A stretch of 64,000 bases of DNA from Mesorhizobium sp. NZP2077. Lineage in GTDB: Bacteria; Pseudomonadota; Alphaproteobacteria; Rhizobiales; Rhizobiaceae. Positions 43,733-52,484 of this stretch are shown here, in pieces. The translations under genes and the position numbers were made by a program. Where the stretch lies: assembly GCF_013170805.1 (NCBI RefSeq), contig NZ_CP051293.1, positions 6,268,001 to 6,332,000 of the forward strand, in the 5' to 3' direction. Numbering within the stretch: the stretch's first letter is position 1; every line of letters starts with the position of its first letter. The notes under the pieces were generated by a model. It saw only the letters and a list, made by a program, of their open reading frames with translations. It was not told the origin of the DNA and ran no database searches.

Positions 43733-44728
43733 ATGAAGACCCAGGTGCCGCCGGCTCTGCCGAAGATCAATTGCTTCATGGTCGCGTCGGCGACCCCGTT
43801 GACGGCGGACCTTCATCCCGACGTCGAGATGCTCACCCGGCACATCGAAATGCTGTTTCGTGCTGGATGTGATGGCATCGCGCTTTTTGGCACGACCGGA
43901 GAAGGCACGGAGTTTTCAGTCGAAGATCGGACCGAGGGCCTCGATGGCGTCATTGCTGCCGGTGTTGCGCCACAGCGCCTCATCGTATCGGTCGGAGCGC
44001 TCTCTATTCCCGATATTGTTCATCTGGCGCAGCATGCGTTGGACCGATCGGTAGACAGTCTTCTTCTGATGCCGCCTTGCGTGTACCGCGGCGGCATCAC
44101 GGAGGACGGTACCTTTCGCTTCTATGCGACTGTAATCGACCGTATCGGGCGGGCAGACCTCGGACTTTGCCTTTATCATTTCCCTGATATTTGCGGCGTG
44201 CCCCTGACACCGCGGGTCATTCGCAGGTTGGACGAGGCCTATCCCGGCCTCATTACCGGCGTAAAGGACAGCGGGGGCGACCTGGATTTCACCGAAGCCC
44301 TGATTCGCCGCTTCTCGCATTTGTCGATCTATACCGGCTCGGAAATCCATCTGCCTCAGGCGCTGGCGGCCGGAGCACGTGGTACGATTTGCGGTCTTGG
44401 CAACGCGATGCCTAGTCTGATGCGCGCCATGTTTGACGCACCGAACGCTTTTGATCGCCGCAAGGTGGTGCCGTCGCTCCTAAGAGGCGACGCCATCCTT
44501 TCGAGGCAGCCTTTCCCGGCGTCGGTTAAGGCCGTGCTCGCGTCGGCAAGTGGCGATGCGGGTTGGAACCGAGTTCTTCCGCCAATGTCGGAGATTACAA
44601 TGCCCGAGCGAAATTGGCTGCTTCAGGATTTCTTCCGGTGGGAGCGGAACCTGCCGCATGCATGGCAGACCTTTCACGCTGGTGTTCCAGAGGCCGAGTC
44701 GCAGATAATCAAAATCCGGCGGGCATAG
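43733..44728 (+). CDS. DapA-family aldolase
   Basis: 331-aa (beta/alpha)8 enzyme. Seen: DGIALFGTTGEGTEFSVEDR (the GTTGE pyruvate-binding loop), LCLYHFPDICGVPLT (catalytic Tyr) and ITGVKDSGGDLDF (Schiff-base Lys). Likely cleaves a 2-keto-3-deoxy acid to pyruvate and an aldehyde, supplying the ALDH of the divergent TRAP operon. Longer than the typical 290-300 aa owing to a C-terminal extension (WERNLPHAWQTFHAGV). Confidence 0.8.
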   Translation: MKTQVPPALPKINCFMVASATPLTADLHPDVEMLTRHIEMLFRAGCDGIALFGTTGEGTEFSVEDRTEGLDGVIAAGVAPQRLIVSVGALSIPDIVHLAQHALDRSVDSLLLMPPCVYRGGITEDGTFRFYATVIDRIGRADLGLCLYHFPDICGVPLTPRVIRRLDEAYPGLITGVKDSGGDLDFTEALIRRFSHLSIYTGSEIHLPQALAAGARGTICGLGNAMPSLMRAMFDAPNAFDRRKVVPSLLRGDAILSRQPFPASVKAVLASASGDAGWNRVLPPMSEITMPERNWLLQDFFRWERNLPHAWQTFHAGVPEAESQIIKIRRA

Positions 44729-44789
44729 TTGGCGTGTGCGTAGAGCGCAAAAAAAATCGCGTAAGCTTTCAAGGCATCTCTGGCATTCG

Positions 44790-45045
44790 GCTGCGACCTC
44801 AAAACGCGGGTCGCGGCGAAGCATCGCCGCCACGCGCGCGACGAGTTTCGGTGGCTTCGAAGGTTTGCAAAGATAGTCGACGGCGCCACGATTGAGCGTG
44901 TCGACACGGTCGCTGGTGCCTGAGCGAGCCGTCAGGAACATCACCGGGATCGCCAGTTCGGTGTTCGGCGGACAAGATCGAGGAGCTGCACCCCAGCGCC
45001 GTCGGGCACCTGCCTGGAGGCGGTCGCGAGGTCGACTTCAATGGC
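44790..45045 (-). pseudogene. Response-regulator receiver domain remnant
   Basis: The reverse strand reads VDLATASRQVPDGAGVQLLD then LVRRTP in one frame, and LAIPVMFLTARSGTSDRVDT then LNRGAVDYLCKPSKPPKLVA and RVAAMLRR in the next. Together these are the second half of an OmpR-type receiver domain, including the conserved Thr/Ala switch (FLTARSG) and Lys (YLCKP). The phosphoacceptor Asp and output domain are absent, and a frameshift separates the parts. Confidence 0.65.
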
Positions 45046-45340
45046 AGGCTTTGAGCCGCATTGTCGACGTGCTCCTTTGGCGCCGTTTAGGGACTGTCCG
45101 TTTTGGGGATGGCGAGCCTGGAAAGGGGACCGACGCGTCCAGCGTATCGCGGACTCTTTGCGCCAAGAGCCGGCGTTGATAGTCGCCCGTCAGCGACTTC
45201 AAGTCTCGCGCCACAGACCAGCGTCCCAATATGTCGACTGCTCCCATGGGGGTGGCTGATGCAACCACCATGGCCCGTTTCATGGCAAGGGCACATCTAG
45301 CCGCCCCGCCACTTGGAAGAACGGTGATTGACGCCGCCAG

Positions 45341-46474
45341 TTACCCCGCGTTGCTTAGTTGGAATTCGTCGCTAAGCGCGCGCTCGTTGGGATCGATCGG
45401 ACCCAGGTTCTTCACGACATGGAATCGACCGCCCTGCGCCTGCGCGATGTACATGTTCATGCGAACATGGTGCTGGCCGGGGACCATTTCGGCCGGACCA
45501 CCCGGTCCCTCGCTGATCCGGGCGTGATCGAGGGCCCGGATGACAGCGTCGCGCTCGACCGTGCCGGCTTCGGTCACCGCCGCCTCCCACATCTTGATCG
45601 CCCGGTAGTGGCCGGTGCACCCGCTGCCTGCAGTCAACATGGCACTGCCGGAGAACCGTTCGCCGTAGCGACGCAAGAGCGCGCGGCCAAACGGATCGTC
45701 GAGTTCCTGGTAGTAGTCGAGGCAGCTGTAGAGGCCCTCGATCTCCTCGAACGGCACCAGATTGAAGAAGTTCTCGTCGAAGTAGGTGCAGATTATCTTG
45801 CCGCCGCGTTTGCCGAAACCGGCCTTGTGCAGCTCTTCGAGGAACGGTGTCAGGCCCGGCGGAACGATGGTATTGAAAACCACGTCGGTGCCGCTCGCCA
45901 TGATCTGCTGCACCGTCCGCCGGAAATCGACGGTATCCAGCGGAAAATACTCCTCGCCGACGATCTCACCGCCATTGGCGCGCACCACCCGGCTCGCGGC
46001 CTTGTTCAGCAAATGGGGCCAGATGTAGTCGGCCGATGGCAGGTAGAACTTTTTCGCCCCGGTGCTCTTCATGAACCATGGGATCAGCGGCTCGACCTGC
46101 TGCGCGGGCACGGGACCCGTGCAGAAGATCAGGGGATCGTTTTCCTGTCCCTCATACTGCTCGGTGTAGATGTAGAGCGTCCTGCCCCGCGTAACTGCCT
46201 CGCTCTTGATGGCCTGTCGGGTCGAGCTGTAGATGCCGCCGACGACCACATCGACCTTATCGACGTCGATCAGTTTCGCGGTCCTTGCCTTGGCGACGCC
46301 GTCGATGGTTTCGCCATCCTCGATGACAAGCTCCAGCGGCCGGCCGAGCAGGCCGCCGCTGGCGTTGATATCGTCGACGAGCATGGTGGTGAGGTTCGCA
46401 TTTGCGATGCCCATGAAAGACAACGGGCCGGTGAGTTCGGCGATAAGGCCGATCTTGATGGGTTTCGGATCCAT
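45341..46474 (-). CDS. AmiC/urea-type receptor-family binding protein without signal peptide
   Basis: 377-aa type I periplasmic-binding fold (Peripla_BP_5, as in AmiC/UrtA): IKIGLIAELTGPLSFMGIAN, INASGGLLGRPLELVIEDGE, VVVGGIYSSTRQAIKSEA, IYTEQYEGQENDPLIFCTGP and YLPSADYIWPHLLNKAASRV. It starts directly with the domain and has no signal peptide; GGAGAA precedes the ATG at 46474. That suggests a cytoplasmic sensor like AmiC rather than an ABC receptor, and no ABC genes are adjacent. The nearest genes downstream of its promoter side are a small protein and an HD/LuxR regulator. Confidence 0.75.
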   Translation of the reverse strand: MDPKPIKIGLIAELTGPLSFMGIANANLTTMLVDDINASGGLLGRPLELVIEDGETIDGVAKARTAKLIDVDKVDVVVGGIYSSTRQAIKSEAVTRGRTLYIYTEQYEGQENDPLIFCTGPVPAQQVEPLIPWFMKSTGAKKFYLPSADYIWPHLLNKAASRVVRANGGEIVGEEYFPLDTVDFRRTVQQIMASGTDVVFNTIVPPGLTPFLEELHKAGFGKRGGKIICTYFDENFFNLVPFEEIEGLYSCLDYYQELDDPFGRALLRRYGERFSGSAMLTAGSGCTGHYRAIKMWEAAVTEAGTVERDAVIRALDHARISEGPGGPAEMVPGQHHVRMNMYIAQAQGGRFHVVKNLGPIDPNERALSDEFQLSNAG

Positions 46475-46540
46475 TTGATTTCTCCGATTCTGGGGTTGGT
46501 CGGGCGCGCCGCCGCCGGGCGGCAGGGCGGCGCGGGGAGC

Positions 46541-46813
46541 TCAGGCCTCGTATTGGCCGAGGAGCAGTGCCGCCTGCGGCTTGCCGACATGGCCGGCTTC
46601 CTGCAGGATCGCGGGCACCTCAGGATCCGACACGAAATTCTTCCAGCCCTCGGCGTCCCAGTCGAAGATCGCCCAGACGCGGTCGGGCTCGCTGGGGTCG
46701 CGGAAGACGGTTGCGCCCTTCGAGCCGTGCAGCCGGCGCTTGTCGCCGCCCTTGGTCGAAAAGATGCGGATGAAGTGGTCGACGTCCACCACTTTGGTCG
46801 TTGCGAGAAGCAT
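46541..46813 (-). CDS. Small protein with monooxygenase-like ferredoxin fold
   Basis: 90-aa protein: MLLATTKVVDVDHFIRIFST, RVWAIFDWDAEGWKNFVSDP and a C-terminal VGKPQAALLLGQYEA. Size and the VWAIFDWD/ILQEAG pattern suggest a dimeric alpha/beta (ABM-type or DUF) fold, but I cannot assign it firmly. ATG 46813 follows GGAGGAAA. Likely in one operon with the AmiC-like gene (66 bases apart). Confidence 0.6.
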   Translation of the reverse strand: MLLATTKVVDVDHFIRIFSTKGGDKRRLHGSKGATVFRDPSEPDRVWAIFDWDAEGWKNFVSDPEVPAILQEAGHVGKPQAALLLGQYEA

Positions 46814-46903
46814 CTGATTTCCTCCTGTCGGTCGCGGCCACCATTGGTCCGTCGACAGGATCACGATGCGCGCCCGCAACCGGGTGCACATGGGGTGGAT
46901 TCC

Positions 46904-48481
46904 CTATGCCTGCGTTTCGCCCGGTCGGATAAGGCCGTGCTCGACCGCATAGAGCGCGGCGGCGGCGCGGGTAGTCACGCCGATCTTGGAATAGACACTC
47001 TGGATATGGTGGTCTGCGGTCTTGGGCGAGATTTCGAGCTTGCTTGCCGCTTCCTTCACCGTAAGGCCGGCGGCGATCAGCCGCAGCACCTCGATCTCGC
47101 GTGGCGTCATGCCAGCAAGCGCCCTCGGCAGCGCTCGGCGCGACGGCAGCCCCGAGAAGGACAACACGGCCTCGGCGGCGTCAGGGCAGATGCAACCGGC
47201 ACGCACAGCGGCGCGCAGCTGTGTCGCCGCCGCCTCGCTGGACAGCGCCTTGCGGTGCGGACGTTCCTCGCGCGACGTCTGGAACGTTTCCGCAGCGGCC
47301 AGGATCCGTGCCGCCGGGGACAGATCGGAGCCGCCGACCTTGCGGTGATAGCCCGAGCCATCCAGGCGTTCGTGATGGCGAAGCACGAGGGCGGCCATCG
47401 CATCTCCCTCGCGGCCGAACGAGGCCAGCGCGCGTTCGCCGTAGTAGGCATGCAGCTGTGCAGCGTCGCGCTCGCGCACCGATAGCGGACCATTGCGCAT
47501 CCAGGTCGCCACCGGCACCACCAGTTCGCCAATGTCGTGGATACAGCCCGACCAGCGCAGCGCGCGAAGGTCGGTGGCGGGCAGCTTCATTTGTCCCCCG
47601 GCTCCCTCGGCCAGTTGCGCCACCATCCGTGAATGGCCGTAGGTAAGCGGCATGCGCATGTCGATCATGTCGGCGATGGTGAGGAATGCCTCATCGCAGG
47701 CTGCCTCGTCCAGCGTCACCGGCGGATCGGGCTCGAGCGCCAGGATCGTCTCGCGGTCAACAGTCGCGCCGATGCCATCCATCAAGGCCGCCGCATTGGA
47801 CGAGACGAGTTGAGCCAGTCCGGCTTCGTATGGGCCATCGGCGCGGCTGGCAATGGTTTCGGCCATCCCTTCGATACCGACCGCATCGCAGAGTGCGATA
47901 GCATCCTGCGCCATTGTGATCAGGCGTACGGCTGGCAGTACGTCCTCGCCGCTCAGCCCACGCGGTAGGCCCTTGCCGTCCCAACGTTCGTAGATTTGAC
48001 CGAGATTGCGCCGGATCTCGTCCGACAGGCCGAGCCGCTCGCCTATCCGCTGCGCGACCTCGCAATGCGCTGTGAGCACCGGGCGCGCCACCGCGAGCGC
48101 CTGCGACATCGCGGCCTCAATCGCCCTGGCCTGCGCGTCAGGCTCAAGATCGTAGTAGAACCGCTTGAAGGCCTGCACGAAGACCTTGCCCAGTTCGGCA
48201 CGATTGCCCATGTCGAGACCGACAAGGTCCTGGCGGAGCGCGATTTCGTCACCGAAGGTGGCCGACAGAAGGTCCGTGTCGGCATTGCAGCCGACATAGC
48301 GCAGCATCGACTGGTGGTAGGCATTGCGCCGAACCTCATCCGAAACACCCGCAAGCTCGGCGATCCGCATCGCAAGCACACAGGATTTGAGCGCGAAATC
48401 GCGAGAATGGCCGGTGGCAAGGTCCGAAGCATAGGCCAGGACCATCATGAAGTCCGCCCGGCGTATCGAGACGCCTGTCAT
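46904..48481 (-). CDS. Tandem HD-type phosphodiesterase-like protein with LuxR DNA-binding domain
   Basis: 525-aa protein. The N-terminal half has a degenerate HD-GYP-like region (LTAHCEVAQRIGERLGLSDE, IYERWDGKGLPRGLSGEDV). The second half has HDIGELVVP and HHERLDGSGYHRKV, the HD-GYP signature (GYHR in place of GYP) with the metal-binding His/Asp residues. The C-terminus (about 455-520) is a LuxR-type HTH (MTPREIEVLRLIAAGLTVKE then AASKLEISPKTADHHI). It probably couples a cyclic-nucleotide signal to transcription. It is first in the row HD/LuxR, small protein, AmiC-like. Confidence 0.8.
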   Translation of the reverse strand: MTGVSIRRADFMMVLAYASDLATGHSRDFALKSCVLAMRIAELAGVSDEVRRNAYHQSMLRYVGCNADTDLLSATFGDEIALRQDLVGLDMGNRAELGKVFVQAFKRFYYDLEPDAQARAIEAAMSQALAVARPVLTAHCEVAQRIGERLGLSDEIRRNLGQIYERWDGKGLPRGLSGEDVLPAVRLITMAQDAIALCDAVGIEGMAETIASRADGPYEAGLAQLVSSNAAALMDGIGATVDRETILALEPDPPVTLDEAACDEAFLTIADMIDMRMPLTYGHSRMVAQLAEGAGGQMKLPATDLRALRWSGCIHDIGELVVPVATWMRNGPLSVRERDAAQLHAYYGERALASFGREGDAMAALVLRHHERLDGSGYHRKVGGSDLSPAARILAAAETFQTSREERPHRKALSSEAAATQLRAAVRAGCICPDAAEAVLSFSGLPSRRALPRALAGMTPREIEVLRLIAAGLTVKEAASKLEISPKTADHHIQSVYSKIGVTTRAAAALYAVEHGLIRPGETQA

Positions 48482-48576
48482 CGCCCACCTCCAGTGAGCC
48501 CCATGCTAGCCCCGTGTGCCGTCAATACCTAGGGGAAAAATCTCAAGCCGGATGTGGATCCTGCAAGAAACAGAGC

Positions 48577-48601
48577 GTCCTGTTTTGGGCCGGAAGCGAA
48601 C
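48577..48601. repeat. Intergenic hairpin-like repeat, copy 4
   Basis: GTCCTGTTTTGGGCCGGAAG then CGAAC: arms GTCC...G and GAAC around TTTTGGGCCGGAAGC; it matches the sequence at 18601 closely. A related GCGGACGTTCAG lies at about 48632, in the gap upstream of the cyclase gene. Confidence 0.45.
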
Positions 48602-48757
48602 TTGCGGCTTGGAGGCTTGGAATGTGAGAAGCGGACGTTCAGGCGCCCCTTGCATCGACGCGATCTGACCCATTCTCGGAAGTCGGGCCGGATAGACTGT
48701 AGGCCAGAGTACCAATACAATCCCAGGTGCCGGGCTTTCTGAAAGTACTCAACCCAC

Positions 48758-50710
48758 ATGGCCGAGATTCGAACCCAACGCCGCCTTGCCGCGATTCTGG
48801 CTGCTGATGTCGTTGGCTTTTCGCGCCTCATGGAGCACGACGAGGCTGGCACACTGGCCGCTCTCAAAGCGCGGCGGCGCGATGTTCTGGTTCCAGTGGT
48901 TGCCCAGCACCACGGCCGCGTGGTCAAGGTGATGGGCGACGGTGTGCTGGTGGAATTTGGCAGTGCGGTTGATGCCGTCCAATGCGCCGTCGAATTACAG
49001 AAGGGTTTTGCCAGGGCCAACGAGAGCATGGCGGAGGCCTACCGCATCGTCCTGCGTATCGGCATCAATCTGGGCGACGTCATCGTCGAGGGCAGTGATC
49101 TCTATGGCGACGGTGTCAACGTGGCCGCCCGGCTGGAGGGTCTGGCTGAGCCCGGCGGCATCTACGTCTCCGCCACCGTGCACGATCATGTCACCGGCAA
49201 GCTGGCATTGGCGTTCGATGATCTGGGCGAGCACATACTCAAGAACATTGCAAAGCCAGTGCGGGTTTATCGCGCCGGAACAGGCGGGACCGGCAGACCT
49301 GCGCCGCAGCCCGCGGCTGCACTCCCGAAAAAACCCTCGATTGCGGTCCTGCCCTTTGCGAATATGAGCGGAGATCCCGAGCAGGAGTACTTTTCCGACG
49401 GCATCACCGAGGACATTATCACCGACCTTTCGAAAGCGTCCGGACTCTCCGTCGTCGCGCGCAATACCGTCTTTACCTTCAAGGGCAAGGCGGTATTGAT
49501 CGAGGAGGTGGCGAAGAAACTGAATGTCGCCTACGTCCTGGAAGGAAGTGTACGCAAGGCTGGAGGGCGGGTGCGTATCACGGCTCAGCTAATCAATGGT
49601 CGTGGCGGTGACCATATCTGGGCCGAGCGGTATGACCGGACGCTGGACGATATCTTTGCCCTTCAGGACGAGATATCCAAAAGCATAGTCGACGTGCTCA
49701 AAGTGAAGCTGTTGCCCGAAGAACTGGCGACAATTACAAACCGCTCGACCGACAACCCCGAGGCTTACGAGACGCTTTTGATGGGCAGGTCGTTCCTCAA
49801 TAGGGGAGTCGAGACCAAGTTTATCAAAACAGCGCAGCGACTGTTTGCCAGAGCTGTTGAAATTGACCCAAATTATGCGCGCGCTTATGCCGCTTTGGCT
49901 GATTGTGAGTGGCTTCTGTTGACTTGCAACGATCCCGACGCCAGCTTCGAGGCAGTCCTTTCCAACAGCTCACGGGCGCTCGAACTTGAGCCAGGTCTCG
50001 CCGACGCCCACGCATCACGTGGCGGGGCCTTGTTCGTAAATGGCCGGTATGCCGAGGCGGGAGTGGAGTTCGAGCGAGCTTTGGAGTTAGACGCCAGTTC
50101 TTCCGATACCTATTTCGCTTACGGCCGGAATTGTTTCATTCAAGGTCAATACGAGAATGCAGCCGCACTGTACGAGCGTGCTGTATCCCTGTCACCCGAT
50201 GACTATCGGGTCTGGGTCAATCTAGGGATGGTCTATGTTTCACTTGGTCGCAGCGACGACGCCAAGGAAGCAGCAAGGCAAGGTGTGCTTGGAGTGGAAA
50301 AGGAAGTCAAAGCACATCCCGACAATGCCACCGCGCTATGTTACGGCGCCGCAATGCTGGCGGAAATTGGCGAGATTGAACGCGCGCTGTCGTGGGCTTC
50401 CCGTGCTGAAATGTTCGCCGGAGACAACATTGCGGTTCAGTACAACATAGGCTGTTTTTATGCGAAGCTGGGCAAGACGGAGCAGGCTATCGGTTGCCTG
50501 GAACGTCAGCTAACTGCATCACATGCCTACCTCATTTTGCGCATGCCTTGGATGCGTCAGGATAGTGACCTCGACTCGCTCCGCGCTCATCCCCGTTATG
50601 TCGCGCTTGTCAATCGGATAGAGGCCCAAATAGGCGCGACTGGTGCTCGAATATCAGCAAGCCACGAGGAGAGTGAAGTAACAACCCTGAATATGAAGCC
50701 CAGAAAATGA
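48758..50710 (+). CDS. Class III adenylate cyclase with FlgO/TolB-like and TPR C-terminus
   Basis: 650-aa protein, same layout as the one at 6597. Cyclase domain (about 5-175) with D17 (AADVVGFS), D61 (VMGDGV) and DGVNVAARLEG intact. Residues about 193-325: SIAVLPFANMSGDPEQEYFS, YVLEGSVRKAGGRVRITAQL, HIWAERYDRTLDDIFALQDE. Then TPR repeats (about 340-610: ALELDASSSDTYFAYGRNCF, YERAVSLSPDDYRVWVNLGM). Soluble; likely binds a partner through the TPRs and makes cAMP. Ends KPRK with no visible terminator. Confidence 0.88.
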   Translation: MAEIRTQRRLAAILAADVVGFSRLMEHDEAGTLAALKARRRDVLVPVVAQHHGRVVKVMGDGVLVEFGSAVDAVQCAVELQKGFARANESMAEAYRIVLRIGINLGDVIVEGSDLYGDGVNVAARLEGLAEPGGIYVSATVHDHVTGKLALAFDDLGEHILKNIAKPVRVYRAGTGGTGRPAPQPAAALPKKPSIAVLPFANMSGDPEQEYFSDGITEDIITDLSKASGLSVVARNTVFTFKGKAVLIEEVAKKLNVAYVLEGSVRKAGGRVRITAQLINGRGGDHIWAERYDRTLDDIFALQDEISKSIVDVLKVKLLPEELATITNRSTDNPEAYETLLMGRSFLNRGVETKFIKTAQRLFARAVEIDPNYARAYAALADCEWLLLTCNDPDASFEAVLSNSSRALELEPGLADAHASRGGALFVNGRYAEAGVEFERALELDASSSDTYFAYGRNCFIQGQYENAAALYERAVSLSPDDYRVWVNLGMVYVSLGRSDDAKEAARQGVLGVEKEVKAHPDNATALCYGAAMLAEIGEIERALSWASRAEMFAGDNIAVQYNIGCFYAKLGKTEQAIGCLERQLTASHAYLILRMPWMRQDSDLDSLRAHPRYVALVNRIEAQIGATGARISASHEESEVTTLNMKPRK

Positions 50711-51204
50711 GCTGGTTGAGGGCAGGTCCGTTCATGGCGCAACTACGCCCTCAAGCGCCGTCGCCGGTAGTGTCCGCTGTAAGGCGGTGGCACAACTAAC
50801 TCTGACGGCCGACTTGAGGCGCATTGCTGACCGGCAGATTTTGGGCCGTGAACGGACTGGCGGCTTTTCGGGGGCGACGCCCGGAAACCAGGCTTGAGTT
50901 TGCGTTCGAGCCAGCAACAAAATCCGATCTCGTCAGACGCGAGACCCAATCGGAGCGGCGATCGAAGCCAAATGCCAGGCTATCGGCGCGCTTTTGTAGA
51001 GTGTGAAGATTCGGTCAGTGGCTACTTCTAGGGAACGGCGCAAACGCCTGGACCAGATTGTCTGCCTTAGCTGGGGGCGCTTATTTGGAGCCGGAAAGCG
51101 TTGCCGGTGGCGACCCGGCTCACGCCGCGATTTCCTCCCGTGCAGAGACCAGCATTGCACGGCCAGCCGACGCGCGCCTTAGGGCAATCCGCAAGCACCA
51201 CCGC
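50711..51204. other. Gap without a convincing gene
   Basis: No supported frame. It contains TTTTGGGCCGTGAACGGACT (50839-50858), another relative of the intergenic hairpin repeat. Short frames on both strands overlap one another. Confidence 0.4.
50838..50858. repeat. Intergenic hairpin-like repeat, copy 5 (partial)
   Basis: ATTTTGGGCCGTGAACGGAC and the following T share the loop and right arm of the repeat at 48577, with the left arm degraded. Confidence 0.35.
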
Positions 51205-51605
51205 CTGTTTACCGGGTCGACCGACCGGAGCTTTCCCAATGGGCCATTCAAGCGGGCCAAAGGCCGTTACGAAAGCTGCGGCCGGCCACAAAGCAAAACC
51301 GTTGCCCATCTCGGTGACGGCCGCTGGTGGGACGAAGAAGCCGTTGTTTGGCGATCTGGCGCGGGCAAAGCCTTGCCTGACCTTCCTCCCCTTCTTGAGT
51401 GCTCGGAACCGATCCTGCACACCACGGTGGCCTGGCCGCCGCACACATCGACCACGATCTGTCGAACAACGCGCCAAGGAACCTGCGCGCATTCTGCCAG
51501 CGGTGCCACATGCTGCAGGACAAGCCGGAGCAGCTCCGGCAGCGGGACCTCACCTACAAGAAGCGGCGGGCAGTGGGAGACCTGTTCGGCGGCCGTTACG
51601 AATAG
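51205..51605 (+). pseudogene. Frameshifted HNH endonuclease-like gene
   Basis: Frame one reads FKRAKGRYESCGRPQSKTVA, HLGDGRWWDEEAVVWRSGAG and PDLPPLLECSEPILHTTV. A shift near 51425 leads to GLAAAHIDHDLSNNAPRNLR, AFCQRCHMLQDKPEQLRQRD and KKRRAVGDLFGGRY before the stop at 51605. Together these form a small rhizobial HNH family protein: the HNH core His-Asp-His, Asn and two CxxC zinc pairs. The first pair has lost one Cys (RYESC instead of RCxxC), so decay is evident beyond the frameshift. Confidence 0.65.
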
Positions 51606-51895
51606 ACAGCCCGCACGCCTCCACAGGTCCCGCCCGGCTCCAACGCGCGCCCCGACCGGGCGCTTACCATTCAGACCGCCCGCCAACCGGTATTCCCAGG
51701 CGGGCTTGAAACGCTAGAGCATGCCGGCGGGCTTGTCGTAATCGTCGGGCTGCCGCGTTTCACATGCGACAGCGTCCCGCCGCTAGCGGCAGGTGGTTGG
51801 TAATAGGCGCTAGCTTCAAACGTCCGGAGGTCCATTTCGTTTCCGCTCAAATACAATGACATTGGCACAAAGAGGGTCACGTCACAGAGTTATAT

Positions 51896-52381
51896 TCACC
51901 ACGACTTAGCTTTCACCAAGACCAGAAAGATGAGTAAGTGAGTGACGAGTACGACGGGAGCGTAGAAAATATAGATATACCAAAAAGTGCCCAAGTCGTA
52001 GCTCGGTAAGTTTATTTGCAGAAGACCGCGTACTCCGATCACTAGGTCTACGAATCCCCACGTGTTGGTTACCCACACGAGAGGAATAGCGGCTCGCCAA
52101 TTGGCACGCAGGAGAAAGATGCAAGTGAGCGCGAGGCCTGCTTCCAGGAGGTCGCCGTAGGCGGCGCCGGAAAGAAAGGCGGACGGCAGTTTTGAATCGA
52201 CCATGCCCGGAACGAGCAGTGTCATGCCCACGTATCTCGGCACATGCGCAAAGAGCAGGATGGTTAGAGCAGATTTAAGGGGAAGCTTGGTTAGTGCGGG
52301 CCAAACATACCAAACCGCTATGACAGTCAAGACGAATACACTTGCGGCAAGCTGCATCCAGAAAATCGAAACGTTATTCAT
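51896..52381 (-). CDS. Integral membrane protein of unknown function
   Basis: 161-aa protein with four to five hydrophobic helices (about 7-27, 36-56, 75-93, 100-118, 134-157): FWMQLAASVFVLTVIAVWYV, LAHVPRYVG-type loop and YIYIFYAPVVLVTHLLIFLV at the end. No catalytic motif. Codon use is less GC-rich than its neighbours. I do not recognise the family. The gene stands alone on the minus strand. Confidence 0.65.
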   Translation of the reverse strand: MNNVSIFWMQLAASVFVLTVIAVWYVWPALTKLPLKSALTILLFAHVPRYVGMTLLVPGMVDSKLPSAFLSGAAYGDLLEAGLALTCIFLLRANWRAAIPLVWVTNTWGFVDLVIGVRGLLQINLPSYDLGTFWYIYIFYAPVVLVTHLLIFLVLVKAKSW

Positions 52382-52484
52382 CGGTCATCTCTCTCAATGG
52401 TTTACTGGCCGCACATCCCCGGCACTCCTGAATCCAGATACGAACTAAAATGCCGGCGCTGGCAGCGCCGCTAAACAGCTATCG

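Noticed and set aside
45038..45340. Possible small gene after the receiver remnant
   Set aside because: 81-codon minus frame without a family feature; left unannotated.
45359..47485. 708-codon plus-strand frame
   Set aside because: Antisense to the AmiC-like, small and HD/LuxR genes, all of which have motifs and ribosome-binding sites.
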